A program made the translations under genes and the position numbers. Below are positions 1 to 6,604 of a DNA stretch of 64,000 nucleotides, in pieces; positions within the stretch are counted from its first letter, which is position 1, and each line of letters opens with the position of its first letter. The notes beneath the pieces are model-generated. The model was given only the letters and a program-made list of their open reading frames with translations, was not told the DNA's origin and searched no databases. Source of the stretch: an uncultured Flavobacteriaceae bacterium. GTDB lineage: Bacteria > Bacteroidota > Bacteroidia > Flavobacteriales > Flavobacteriaceae. The stretch lies in the NCBI GenBank assembly GCA_937136455.1, contig CAKZOO010000041.1, positions 24,207 through 88,206 of the forward strand, read 5' to 3'.

Positions 1-129
1 ATCTTTATTTACGAGTCTGTTTTACACAAAGCTCCAAAATTACACCAACTTTTGTGGGATACTAATTATGAAAAAAGTAAAATTGTCACAAAAAAGCAAA
101 CAGTTATTGCGGAAGCTTGCTCAGATTAA
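1..129 (+). CDS. C-terminal fragment of a TNL-tail-like small protein, cut by window edge
   Basis: The frame is open from the first base to the stop at 127-129. Its 42 visible residues contain KLHQLLWD, matching KLHQLLWE in the protein at 40365-40574, and the flanking residues (ESVLHKAP against EAEPTL) align as well. I read it as the end of another member of that small-protein type. It overlaps the next start by 62 bases. Function unknown. Confidence 0.6.
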   Translation: MFIYESVLHKAPKLHQLLWDTNYEKSKIVTKKQTVIAEACSD

Positions 130-310
130 AGAAATTGCCCACTATGCACTAGGCAACAGTGACGAATGGGAAGCAATGAGAGCTGATTTTAACGAGATAG
201 AAAGATTTATCACAGAAACTAGTAAAGAAAAAAAGGTACAGGACGCAGATTTAGCTAGAAAAATTATCAACAAGGAAGTGGGTATATGGTCGGACAACGA
301 TTCAGACTAA
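68..310 (+). CDS. Small hypothetical protein (80 aa)
   Basis: A Lys/Glu-rich, probably helical 80-residue protein that I do not recognise. The ATG has only a weak GTGGG upstream and lies inside the preceding frame, so the in-frame TTG at 80 is a possible alternative start. It overlaps the following gene by 25 bases, a packing typical of this cluster. No membrane segment or metal-binding motif is visible. Confidence 0.6.
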   Translation: MKKVKLSQKSKQLLRKLAQIKEIAHYALGNSDEWEAMRADFNEIERFITETSKEKKVQDADLARKIINKEVGIWSDNDSD

Positions 311-489
311 AAAATGGAGATGTAGTGACAGTTAAAGGGATAAATGCTGGAAGTATTCTAGCAATTTTACCCAACGGAGCTACTAGGTATTTTAACCGTG
401 AGGATATCTGTCACATGCTAGGACAGCCTTGTGAAAGAGATAAATGTCCAGATAACCCCAAAAAGACCTCCTCAGAAGAACAGAAATAG
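286..489 (+). CDS. Small hypothetical protein (67 aa)
   Basis: A 67-residue protein starting MVGQRFRLKNGDVVTV; the basic, Gly/Val-rich beginning suggests a small beta-barrel. The C-terminal third holds CxxxxC (CERDKC) and a Lys/Ser/Glu tail. A good ribosome site (AAGGAAG) precedes the ATG. It overlaps the end of the previous gene. It lacks the LLYLGE tail of the later family, so I do not assign it there. Confidence 0.7.
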   Translation: MVGQRFRLKNGDVVTVKGINAGSILAILPNGATRYFNREDICHMLGQPCERDKCPDNPKKTSSEEQK

Positions 490-540
490 GGCTAGAATCT
501 AATTTAACCCCCAACCCCTAACCAAGGTATAGGAAACAGA

Positions 541-876
541 ATGACAAGCTTAGAATCGATTTTAGAGTTTATTGAGAAAAGTAAAAACGTGACAGTTAAT
601 TACCAAGAGAAAGGATACAAGGTCAGTTGTCACCTGTGTGAGAACGAAAAATGGAACACTCCCCACATTACAATCAGGATAATTGACTGTTATCTTCCAG
701 AAAGAGAGCATGAAGTGACGGTTGAATACAGAAAAGGGGAAATTTTCCAGTCCTTGGATGAGGAGGTTATGGTCAAAATCCGTCATGCTGTCGAAGAAAA
801 GGTGAAAAAACTAAAAACTGATAGGGAAACTAAGCTTCATGACGAATTCTCTAAGCAGCTAATCTCCAAAAAATGA
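541..876 (+). CDS. Hypothetical protein (111 aa)
   Basis: A 111-residue soluble protein, alternating beta-like N-terminal half and charged helical C-terminal half, ending ISKK. It is preceded by AGGAAACAG and a 51-base spacer rich in C runs (490-540). Its stop overlaps the next ATG (ATGA). I do not recognise the family. Confidence 0.75.
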   Translation: MTSLESILEFIEKSKNVTVNYQEKGYKVSCHLCENEKWNTPHITIRIIDCYLPEREHEVTVEYRKGEIFQSLDEEVMVKIRHAVEEKVKKLKTDRETKLHDEFSKQLISKK

Positions 877-1118
877 AGCTAACTCCTGAAGACCTTATAT
901 TTAACGAAGAAAAAGGATACTACAGCCTGCCCTGCGGAGCATTTACCATCCATTATATACAGATGGATTGGTCTAGCGAAGATTGCTGGGCTGCAATTCC
1001 TACAGGTACCACAAAAACAAGCGTTTACGACGCATTCTTGTCAGACCTATGTGACAGATTAACCGAGACTTACCCAGAATATTTCACAAACTTGTACAAA
1101 ATCCTACACTACCCCTAA
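873..1118 (+). CDS. Small CWA/LYKLLW-type paralogue
   Basis: 81 residues. It shares with the genes at 1452 and 1711 and with 19095-19355 a pattern of an aromatic beta segment (GYYSLPCGAF), a D/E-CWA motif, and a C-terminal helix ending YPEYFTNLYKIL. The start overlaps the previous stop as ATGA. This is one of a second small paralogue set, related to the TNL-tail proteins only by the helix. Function unknown. Confidence 0.7.
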   Translation: MKLTPEDLIFNEEKGYYSLPCGAFTIHYIQMDWSSEDCWAAIPTGTTKTSVYDAFLSDLCDRLTETYPEYFTNLYKILHYP

Positions 1119-1125
1119 AATTTCC

Positions 1126-1154
1126 TTGCTTCTCTTACGATAATATGATAAAAT
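1126..1154 (+). promoter_or_regulatory. Sigma70-like promoter upstream of 1174
   Basis: TTGCTT (1126-1131), a 17-base spacer and TAAAAT (1149-1154), the same pattern as the other + strand promoters of this window. It sits in the short gap after the gene ending at 1118, just before a strong GGAGGAG ribosome site. Confidence 0.6.
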
Positions 1155-1173
1155 ATGGTAGGAGGAGACCATA

Positions 1174-1455
1174 GTGTATCCAGAAAACTTTACAATATCG
1201 ATTAAAAATAAGGCTGAGGGCAGGTTTATAGTTAACCTGCTCCACGCAACTAGTAATATCAGGGTACATAGCAGGAACCGCTCTGTGCAAGAATCTCTTG
1301 CTGAATTTGAAAAATACTTTGAGGACTACCATAAAGCGTACCGTGTAAGCCATGAAATACTCTCAGGTAACTCTTCTGGGTTCTATAAACCTACCCACAC
1401 AGCACATGACATTATTGATATGCAAAACAATCTTATCAAGTTGCTGTGGCTATGA
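1174..1455 (+). CDS. Small hypothetical protein with NNLIKLLWL tail
   Basis: 93 residues, GTG start at 1174 preceded by GGAGGAG (1161-1167). The N-terminal half is beta-like, the middle helical, and the protein ends MQNNLIKLLWL, the helix motif shared by both small paralogue sets. It has its own promoter. The end overlaps the next start (ATGA). Confidence 0.75.
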   Translation: MYPENFTISIKNKAEGRFIVNLLHATSNIRVHSRNRSVQESLAEFEKYFEDYHKAYRVSHEILSGNSSGFYKPTHTAHDIIDMQNNLIKLLWL

Positions 1456-1721
1456 AACTGGAGCGTAGGTCAACCGGATGGTACACTCTTCCCAATAAAG
1501 GCTACTCAGTCTACTACATCTATCAGGATGATTGCTGGGCACTCTATCGTGTTATTAAGGGCGTCCCTCAAGCAATAGGATGCTATGGTTCACTGGAAAG
1601 TGCAGCTGAGGCAATTAAAGACCTGCACCCAAAATTTAGAACCAGCATGTACAAACTGCTATGGAATGGCTACAAACCTACCCTGATCGATAAGTTAAGG
1701 AGACTGTTTTATGACGAATAG
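1452..1721 (+). CDS. Small CWA/LYKLLW-type paralogue
   Basis: 89 residues from the ATG at 1452 (a GTG at 1446 is also possible). It contains GWYTLPNKGYSVYYI, DDCWALYR and HPKFRTSMYKLLWNG, aligning over its length with the protein at 873-1118. The end carries AAGGAG (in LRR codons), serving the next gene. Function unknown. Confidence 0.75.
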   Translation: MKLERRSTGWYTLPNKGYSVYYIYQDDCWALYRVIKGVPQAIGCYGSLESAAEAIKDLHPKFRTSMYKLLWNGYKPTLIDKLRRLFYDE

Positions 1722-1959
1722 TGATGTGAGGACAAAAAAATTCCCCTGCATTTACCAGAGTAGCAAAAATACGTACCACTCAATCTGCGGTAGATATAGA
1801 ATAGCGGCTTCACAGCTAGCGCCTCCCTACCACTACTTAACACTCAGTGGTGACCTGATCGACGTTCATACAGACTTAGATGAAGTTCATTGTTATATAG
1901 AAGGAAGACACCCAGAGCTGAGGAGTAGGTTATGTCAGCTATTGATGACAGATAACTAA
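1711..1959 (+). CDS. Small CWA/LYKLLW-type paralogue
   Basis: 82 residues with YHSICGRYRIA, an aromatic middle and the end HPELRSRLCQLLM, matching the helix of the neighbours; the ICGRY segment also appears in 19095-19355. It is the last + strand gene before the gene-free stretch. No terminator is obvious after it. Confidence 0.7.
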   Translation: MTNSDVRTKKFPCIYQSSKNTYHSICGRYRIAASQLAPPYHYLTLSGDLIDVHTDLDEVHCYIEGRHPELRSRLCQLLMTDN

Positions 1960-1997
1960 TTTAGTCCAATTTTTGCTCAGAGACTCTCCTCATCACT

Positions 1998-2031
1998 CCC
2001 CACCCCAAAAGTACCCATACCCCCCACCCCC
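1998..2031 (-). other. Potential G-quadruplex tract on the - strand
   Basis: The + strand has C runs at 1998-2001, 2003-2006, 2014-2016, 2020-2025 and 2027-2031. The - strand therefore carries five G runs with loops of 1-7 bases, striking in AT-rich DNA. It lies just after the last + strand gene and far downstream on the leftward transcript proposed from 3023-3051. Confidence 0.5.
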
Positions 2032-2327
2032 TCAGCACTCAACCTAAATTCAGCTACTTACCAGACTGGCAAGCTTTGTGCTACTGCAATACTTGTGCCA
2101 TAACGTAAGCTGTTGAAATTACTAAGGATTAGGCGGCTATCTGTCTAAGCATCTCATTGCCTTTCTAAGCCATTCTACATTCAACCTATATAATCATACT
2201 AATCCAGAGTTAGGAAAGCTTAGAGAGGCTATTCTGTGCTTCTCATGACGTGTGTACCTAAGGGACTGATATTACTAGGTTATACTCGCAAGTACTCGTA
2301 GGACTCGCAAAGTTAGTGACAAACCCT

Positions 2328-2430
2328 GCAAGTATTATGCCATAATAGGAATTTGGATAAGTTGTTTGTTGGTACAGGGTTTGCATTTGCAAGTAGTATG
2401 CCTCAATTTTTGGACTGTTTGTTGAGTTGG
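2328..2430. repeat. Imperfect direct repeat, two copies
   Basis: TGCAAGTATTATGCC at 2328 and TGCAAGTAGTATGCC at 2388 each lead into a TTTGGA / TTTTTGGAC segment, then TTGTTTGTTGG / TGTTTGTTGAGTTGG. Unit length is about 43-45 bases and the unit starts are 60 bases apart. Noncoding. Confidence 0.45.
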
Positions 2431-2977
2431 CAAGCTTTTTGCAGATGCAGGATTCTATCCAATTTTGGGGTAGAGGCTCTGTAGTGGCATTTGGTGTGGA
2501 AATTGCAATATTTCTCCTGCTTGCCCTAACCCTCTCCCTAAGAGTAACAAATCCTAACCACAAATGACAGAGAAATTAAACAAGAAAATACAAAGACTAG
2601 TACAAAAAAGACGCAATTAAACCTAAGAATACTAGCATTTATCGACTTTGTTAGCTTACTAGTCTAAGGGCTAACTGTCTAGCTAGCTTACGTTTGCTAG
2701 CACGTTCTCACTCTAGATACAGGATAGATTTTCTAATCCTTTCTCCCTATCCCGTGAAGGTCTGACTTAGTAGGCTTTCCGTACTGTCAGAGCGTTTGGA
2801 CCGCTTAGGCTACGAATGTCCTAGGATTGGTTTACTTACCTTTAGCCCTAGGCTTTGTTCGCTAACTTCTCCAATCTAAGCTTAGGATGACCTATTGTAA
2901 ACCTAAATTAGTTAGTTACTTTGAGTGAGAAAAGTGTCACGTATTTAGACCCTCATTGCATGTCGTCACGCTTGACA

Positions 2978-3001
2978 CTCTCTAATATATATTGTTAAAA
3001 T
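2978..3001 (-). promoter_or_regulatory. Candidate late-promoter motif, copy 1
   Basis: On the - strand: ATTTTAACAATAT, four bases, then TAGAGAG. The 13-base core and the spacing to TAG recur at 52756-52778 and 58334-58357. This copy points left into the gene-free region. The overlapping + strand TTGACA (2972-2977) with TAAAAT at 2996-3001 may be coincidental. Confidence 0.5.
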
Positions 3002-3022
3002 GATAATCTTTAACAAAAGTAC

Positions 3023-3051
3023 ATGATAACATAGTATTACGACTCTGTCAA
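3023..3051 (-). promoter_or_regulatory. Leftward sigma70-like promoter into gene-free region
   Basis: On the - strand TTGACA (3051-3046), 17 bases, TATCAT (3028-3023). The spacer resembles those of the promoters at 3620-3647 and 3869-3896 (GTA followed by TGTTATxAT at the -10 end). No gene follows on this strand within the window. Confidence 0.55.
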
Positions 3052-3144
3052 GGTGACTGCCAACAATTCTAGGCACTGTATTAGCCTGTCTGAGCCGTTC
3101 TAGCCGCCTAGTCCTATATAAGGTATAGGTTTTGTTAGAATAGC

Positions 3145-3582
3145 TTAGAGGAGGCGCTCAAAGCTTAAACCCCCTATATTGTATTTTTCCATTGTTCTTA
3201 CGTCGTAGGGAGTTAGGACTCCGCCTTGTCTTATAAACTTCCTAATGCGGTTTATTGTATCTTTTCGACTGCTTTTGGGAGACTTTGCCCAGTCAGCGTC
3301 AAACAGAAAACACCAAGTAAGGTCATCATCGAAAAAAGATGAACCAAACACACGAGCAGAGAAATCGCACCAATACATAGAGTCCATTGCATCGTTAAAA
3401 AATAGACTTGACGCCCAACCAATGGCGCAACCAACTGTCCCACACTCGGGTACTTCTTCGCAAACCGCTACAAGACCATTTTCTCTTAACATGTAATGTT
3501 CCATGTCAAATTGATGATCCTTTACTTCAGTTTCCAAAAAGTCTGCAAGCTTCGATAGGTTTTCTAGGTAACGTTTTTCCAT
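3145..3582 (-). CDS. Conserved-type phage hypothetical protein (145 aa)
   Basis: 145 residues with a central CGTVGCAIGWAS motif, an aromatic FG...W.FLFDADW stretch and an Arg-rich helix (RKDTINRIRKFI). This motif order is familiar to me from uncharacterised phage proteins; no enzymatic function is known to me. It has its own promoter at 3620-3647 and a leader ending AAAAGGCTATAATT before the ATG. Confidence 0.8.
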   Translation of the reverse strand: MEKRYLENLSKLADFLETEVKDHQFDMEHYMLRENGLVAVCEEVPECGTVGCAIGWASSLFFNDAMDSMYWCDFSARVFGSSFFDDDLTWCFLFDADWAKSPKSSRKDTINRIRKFIRQGGVLTPYDVRTMEKYNIGGLSFERLL

Positions 3583-3619
3583 AATTATAGCCTTTTGTTA
3601 TGTTTAGTTCGTTATAACC

Positions 3620-3647
3620 ATGATAACACAACTACGGTAGGAGTCAA
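3620..3647 (-). promoter_or_regulatory. Promoter of the 3145-3582 gene
   Basis: TTGACT (3647-3642), 16 bases, TATCAT (3625-3620) on the - strand. The -10 is followed by a GTTATAAC-rich segment that, with the -10, forms a partial inverted repeat and could be an operator. The whole element resembles 3869-3896. Confidence 0.65.
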
Positions 3648-3655
3648 GCATTATT

Positions 3656-3832
3656 TTAATTATTTTCATACCAAATGTCTGCCATTTTTTCGAGATAATT
3701 ACATACAGTCAAACTTAAATCGGTTGACATTGCTAAGTGAGGAGTGACCTCATAACCTGTAGTAACCAACTCATGGAATTTTTTGTCTTCTTCCATTAAT
3801 TTATTAAATAGTGTTTGTAGAGATGTGTCCAT
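3656..3832 (-). CDS. Small hypothetical protein (58 aa)
   Basis: 58 codons on the - strand from ATG at 3832 to the stop at 3656-3658, starting MDTSLQTLFNKLMEEDKKF and ending ADIWYENN; mostly helical and acidic. A leader with CAAAGGATAAGAAA precedes the ATG and a promoter lies at 3869-3896. Its last codons abut the promoter of the next gene. I do not recognise it. Confidence 0.65.
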   Translation of the reverse strand: MDTSLQTLFNKLMEEDKKFHELVTTGYEVTPHLAMSTDLSLTVCNYLEKMADIWYENN

Positions 3833-3868
3833 TTTCTTATCCTTTGCTATGTTTGTTACTGTATAACT

Positions 3869-3896
3869 ATAATAACATAATTACGACATGAGTCAA
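3869..3896 (-). promoter_or_regulatory. Promoter of the 3656-3832 gene
   Basis: TTGACT (3896-3891), 16 bases, TATTAT (3874-3869) on the - strand. Aligned with 3620-3647 it shares TTGACTC, GTA, TGTTATxAT and the following GTTATA, so one element appears duplicated. Confidence 0.65.
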
Positions 3897-3904
3897 GTAT
3901 TATT

Positions 3905-4132
3905 TTACTTTTTTCTGTGAGAAAAATCTAAGCCTGAATATTTTTCAAAGATAGATAGGATAGTATTCAAGTCCTCAGAACTCATCGAGCCTTCATAGAC
4001 CTCTAATTCTATTTCGGTCTCGTTCCAATTTAAACTAACATGCCCACTTGTAACCTGATCTTTAACATCAAGATATTCTTTTTTACACTCTTCTCTGTCC
4101 TTAATCATGTAAGTTTTAAAACGTGTTTTCAT
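3905..4132 (-). CDS. Small hypothetical protein (75 aa)
   Basis: 75 residues, basic start (MKTRFKTYMIKD), a beta stretch (TEIELEVYEGSM) and a helical end. The leader (ACATAACAAAGGCGACTAATT) is nearly the same as that of 3145-3582. TTGACT occurs upstream at 4191-4186, but I see no convincing -10. Function unknown. Confidence 0.75.
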   Translation of the reverse strand: MKTRFKTYMIKDREECKKEYLDVKDQVTSGHVSLNWNETEIELEVYEGSMSSEDLNTILSIFEKYSGLDFSHRKK

Positions 4133-4484
4133 AATTAGTCGCCTTTGTTATGTTCTAATAACAGTGTCGGTCATTTTCAAGAATAAGTCAAGCAATATTT
4201 TAATTAAATTACGTTTTTCCCTAATTACAGACGCTTACAAACTTATCCAATAATTCCAAGCACTTAGCCCTCTTGCAGAATTAGCCCTAGAATTCATTCT
4301 AAGGGACTACCCTATACGTTTATATGGGCTAGGTTAGGATTGATCCTAGGCTATGTTATGAGGTTCTGACAGCGTTTAAGTTCTACCTTTATATAGGTGA
4401 TATTCCGAAAATAAGCATTTAATCAGGTAACCCTCTGTTATTACAGAAAAACGTAACTTTTTTAAAATAAATGCAACTTTTTAG
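4133..4484. other. Intergenic region between divergent gene groups
   Basis: No gene of useful length. It carries the leader of the leftward gene at 3905-4132 and two palindromes: CCCT-AGAAT / ATTCT-A-AGGG at 4285-4305 and TAGGAT-TG-ATCCTA at 4335-4348. The rightward promoter of the main cluster follows at 4485. These may be operators or transcription boundaries. Confidence 0.4.
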
Positions 4485-4512
4485 TTGACGTGTGTTGTGG
4501 TTATGCTATACT
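4485..4512 (+). promoter_or_regulatory. Rightward promoter of the main + strand cluster
   Basis: TTGACG (4485-4490), 16 bases, TATACT (4507-4512). It is the first promoter of the long + strand block and lies opposite the leftward genes. Downstream, AAGGAAAACAAAACA is nearly duplicated in tandem. Confidence 0.65.
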
Positions 4513-4545
4513 GGTAACAGGAAAACAAAACAAGGAAAACAAAAC

Positions 4546-4596
4546 ATGTTAACAGGAATTGGATTTGCAATAGTTTTTTGGGTAATACTAAGTTAG
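4546..4596 (+). CDS. Possible 16-aa hydrophobic leader peptide
   Basis: ATG, sixteen codons, TAG, giving MLTGIGFAIVFWVILS, a single hydrophobic segment. An AAGGAAAAC lies about 10 bases upstream. It is the first frame after the promoter at 4485. It could be a leader peptide or a chance frame. Confidence 0.3.
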   Translation: MLTGIGFAIVFWVILS

Positions 4597-4605
4597 GGGG
4601 ACAAC

Positions 4606-4812
4606 GTGAGCGAACTAAATAAAATAACTGTCATTGTGAAGGATTATTTTTATAAGTTTGACAGCCGCCTAGGTTATGGTATACTTGAAAATGTGATAAC
4701 CGGCTACAAGGTAGAATTGGACAGTGAAGCGACTAATAAATGTAATCATTCTAATAAGTGGATAACTTATTATATTGTTGAGAATAGAACTTTTTTAGAT
4801 AAAGGGGTATAA
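4606..4812 (+). CDS. Small hypothetical protein (68 aa)
   Basis: GTG start with GGGGG upstream. 68 residues, beta-rich: VIVKDYFYKFDSRLGYG then VITGYKVELDS, and an aromatic WITYYIVEN near the end. It lacks the TNL tail. It is the first sizeable gene after the promoter at 4485 and abuts the next ATG. Confidence 0.7.
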   Translation: MSELNKITVIVKDYFYKFDSRLGYGILENVITGYKVELDSEATNKCNHSNKWITYYIVENRTFLDKGV

Positions 4813-4813
4813 A

Positions 4814-5263
4814 ATGAATATCGAACAACTTGCAAAGAAAACACAGACTAGACACCTAAAAAGAGCTAACATCCTAAAATCGAGTAATTTTGAATTTGTA
4901 CTTGACAGTAAAAAGGCTTACTCCTATGGCTGGTGGCTATTCTGCACTGAGGTAAATGGTAAAATTATCTTCAATAATACAAGATACTCAGCAAGTACAG
5001 ATAAACACCAAGGTAAAGCAAGGCAAATCCTAGGTTACAACGAGGACCTTGTTTTGACTAGGACTAGAACCAGTCTCGCAAACTTGACAGAAGCTCTTTA
5101 CTCTGAGGTACAAGGCACTAAAGCAGAAATTAGGAGTCTAATTAAGGCTATTCGTAAACCTAGAACACACAAGGCAAAGAATGCGGAGCGTAGACAAGAA
5201 ATTACTAGACTTCTAAAGCATATTGCTGAGGTTAGGGCTGTGAAAAATGAGGTGGAAAAATGA
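4814..5263 (+). CDS. Basic hypothetical protein (149 aa)
   Basis: 149 residues. The first 70 are mixed with an aromatic SYGWWLFCTEVNGKIIFNN segment; the rest is strongly helical and Arg/Lys-rich (RKPRTHKAKNAERRQEITRLL), suggesting nucleic acid contact or a coiled coil. It ends overlapping the next gene as ATGA. Not recognised. Confidence 0.8.
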   Translation: MNIEQLAKKTQTRHLKRANILKSSNFEFVLDSKKAYSYGWWLFCTEVNGKIIFNNTRYSASTDKHQGKARQILGYNEDLVLTRTRTSLANLTEALYSEVQGTKAEIRSLIKAIRKPRTHKAKNAERRQEITRLLKHIAEVRAVKNEVEK

Positions 5264-5382
5264 AAAACTACCTAGAGGAAAAACTGAAAAAAGCAATTGA
5301 GCGTAAAGACGAATTTAGCGCATCTATCCTAATTACCAGACTGGAAAACTTAGGGTATAAAGTTTTACTTGACAGAGAGTAG
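5260..5382 (+). CDS. Small hypothetical peptide (40 aa)
   Basis: Starts MKNYLEEKLKKAIERKDEF and ends LGYKVLLDRE; 40 residues, mostly one amphipathic helix. The start overlaps the previous stop (ATGA) after GGTGG, suggesting translational coupling. Function unknown. Confidence 0.55.
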   Translation: MKNYLEEKLKKAIERKDEFSASILITRLENLGYKVLLDRE

Positions 5383-5397
5383 GGTAGCTGTTAGGAT
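5369..5397 (+). promoter_or_regulatory. Weak promoter candidate
   Basis: TTGACA (5369-5374), 17 bases, TAGGAT (5392-5397), overlapping the end of the 40-residue gene and preceding 5418. The -10 is poorer than in the other promoters here. Confidence 0.3.
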
Positions 5398-5417
5398 AAG
5401 GTAAAGGAGAAAATAAA

Positions 5418-5543
5418 ATGAGCAAAACTAAAGCAACCATAGCATTTATTTTACTAAGCACGCTCCCATTTTTAATGGGTGCAGCTTACCTAGCGGTAAA
5501 GTTTGAAGCGGTAATTTTAGGAATTAAAGGAGTGGCAGCATGA
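5418..5543 (+). CDS. Small membrane protein (41 aa)
   Basis: ATG at 5418 after AAAGGAGAAAATAA. 41 residues: a short basic start (MSKTKA), one hydrophobic segment (IAFILLSTLPFLMGAAYLAV) and a short hydrophobic end. It probably sits in the inner membrane. Overlaps the next start as ATGA. Confidence 0.6.
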   Translation: MSKTKATIAFILLSTLPFLMGAAYLAVKFEAVILGIKGVAA

Positions 5544-5851
5544 GCAGAGAAGAACTAGAGGAAAGAATTGTAGATATCCAAGCGGAAATAGATAGCTTTG
5601 AAGTATCGGACCATGTTAGTGAGTCGGACTATGATAATTATATAGACGAACTTGAAGGGGACGTTACTATATGCGGCATGTCTTACAGCGCATCTAGGGT
5701 GCTTAGTGAAATTGATCCTATTGCCTATCGTTGCGGCTTTTCTGATTATTGTGACTCTTTAGACGTTTCAGAAATTGAAGCATACCAAGAACTAGAAACT
5801 GAACTAGACGAACTAGAAAGGGAACTAGAAGAATTAGGAGATGAGGAGTAA
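5540..5851 (+). CDS. Acidic coiled-coil protein (103 aa)
   Basis: 103 very acidic residues. Both ends are coiled-coil-like (REELEERIVDIQAEID; ETELDELERELEELGDEE). A central conserved-looking part has CGMSYSASRVLSEIDPIAYR. I have seen this layout in uncharacterised phage proteins, but the role is unknown. Stop and next ATG overlap by one base. Confidence 0.75.
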   Translation: MSREELEERIVDIQAEIDSFEVSDHVSESDYDNYIDELEGDVTICGMSYSASRVLSEIDPIAYRCGFSDYCDSLDVSEIEAYQELETELDELERELEELGDEE

Positions 5852-5952
5852 TGCTAGAAATAAAATATAATGGTAAAGAGTACTCTGTTTATAAAGCTAA
5901 TGTGCTGCAATTCACTGTAAAGCACTGGCGGGAAATTTGGGAGAGGGTGTAA
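5851..5952 (+). CDS. Tiny hypothetical protein (33 aa)
   Basis: ATG after GAGGAG; 33 residues (MLEIKYNGKEYSVYKANVL, then a helix ending REIWERV). It fits exactly between its neighbours with no spare DNA, which supports it being real. Function unknown. Confidence 0.5.
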   Translation: MLEIKYNGKEYSVYKANVLQFTVKHWREIWERV

Positions 5953-5954
5953 AA

Positions 5955-6215
5955 ATGGAAAAACCTAAACTAATCAAAAGTATTTGGGACAATTCAAAAA
6001 CTGAGGACGCAACTTTAGACTGTATGACTTTTGTTTTGGATTACGTTGAAGGTCCAAGGGGTGAACCGGGTTGTCTAGGTACTTCTTACAATGGTGTAGC
6101 TTATTCAATCTTTTCATATTGCGAAGAAGGCGAGCACCTAGGCGATAAAGTGGAATGGTCTGAGCTTGGCGACGATATTAAAAAACATGTAATTGCGAGA
6201 TTAGAAAATGATTAG
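5955..6215 (+). CDS. Hypothetical protein (86 aa)
   Basis: I chose the ATG at 5955, preceded by GAGAGGGTG, over an earlier in-frame start inside the previous gene. 86 residues, with EGPRGEPGCLGTSYNGVAYS and an acidic helical end. No family recognised. Overlaps the next gene by 8 bases. Confidence 0.7.
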   Translation: MEKPKLIKSIWDNSKTEDATLDCMTFVLDYVEGPRGEPGCLGTSYNGVAYSIFSYCEEGEHLGDKVEWSELGDDIKKHVIARLEND

Positions 6216-6327
6216 TATTCCAATAATCCTAATGCTCCTAGGGCTATATTGCCTAGCTTCACTAAAGAGTTTAGAAGGCTTACTAGGAGCGTTAGCATTT
6301 GTAATTTTAGGAGGTTTGTTTTGGTAG
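6208..6327 (+). CDS. Small membrane peptide (39 aa)
   Basis: 39 residues, almost wholly hydrophobic (two short segments: IPIILMLLGLYCLA and LLGALAFVILGGLFW). It overlaps the previous gene. The codons VILGG carry TTAGGAGG, the ribosome site of the next frame. Confidence 0.5.
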   Translation: MISIPIILMLLGLYCLASLKSLEGLLGALAFVILGGLFW

Positions 6328-6419
6328 CGACAATTTTCTTTTTACTAAGTATAATTTTTCAAGAAAGATTTTACTTTTTATTTTGTGCAGGAATTGCCTG
6401 TCTAATTTTGGGAGCATAA
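6321..6419 (+). CDS. Small membrane peptide (32 aa), TTG start
   Basis: TTG at 6321, six bases after AGGAGG (6309-6314). 32 residues with two hydrophobic stretches (VATIFFLLSIIF and FLFCAGIACLILGA). It overlaps the previous gene by 7 bases and is followed directly by a GTG start. Confidence 0.45.
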   Translation: MVATIFFLLSIIFQERFYFLFCAGIACLILGA

Positions 6420-6420
6420 G

Positions 6421-6594
6421 GTGGATATTGATACATTATTTTTAATAAAAAAGGAATTGAAAACTAGAAAGGAAGGTTTACAGTTTAAACTTGAGAGGGA
6501 AAAAAGAGATTTTGATTATTTCAATAGTAAAATAAACTTAATGAGCAGACTAATTAAAGAGATAAACAACGAAATAAAACTATTAAAAAATTAG
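6421..6594 (+). CDS. Small coiled-coil protein (57 aa)
   Basis: GTG at 6421. 57 Lys/Glu-rich residues, predicted to be one long helix (IKKELKTRKEGLQFKLEREKR). No other motif. The end is followed by AGGAG for the next gene. Confidence 0.55.
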   Translation: MDIDTLFLIKKELKTRKEGLQFKLEREKRDFDYFNSKINLMSRLIKEINNEIKLLKN

Positions 6595-6604
6595 GAGTGT
6601 AAAG

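Larger units (their letters stand above)
1960..3144. other. Gene-free region, candidate noncoding RNA or origin
   Basis: Nearly 1.2 kb without a credible gene in an otherwise almost gapless genome. It holds a C-rich tract (1998-2031), an imperfect direct repeat (2328-2430) and, at its right end, two leftward promoter candidates (2978-3001 and 3023-3051) aimed into it. One - strand frame of 101 codons (2258-2563) starts at TTG with no ribosome site and a composition unlike the real genes. Roles as a long noncoding RNA, replication origin or packaging-related region all remain open. Confidence 0.5.

Noticed and set aside
2258..2563. 101-codon - strand frame in the gene-free region
   Set aside because: TTG start with no ribosome site, composition unlike the other genes, and no recognisable motif; kept only as part of the gene-free region description.
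1960..3144. tRNA genes in the gene-free region
   Set aside because: I found no T-arm consensus (GGTTCRANTC) or cloverleaf arrangement.
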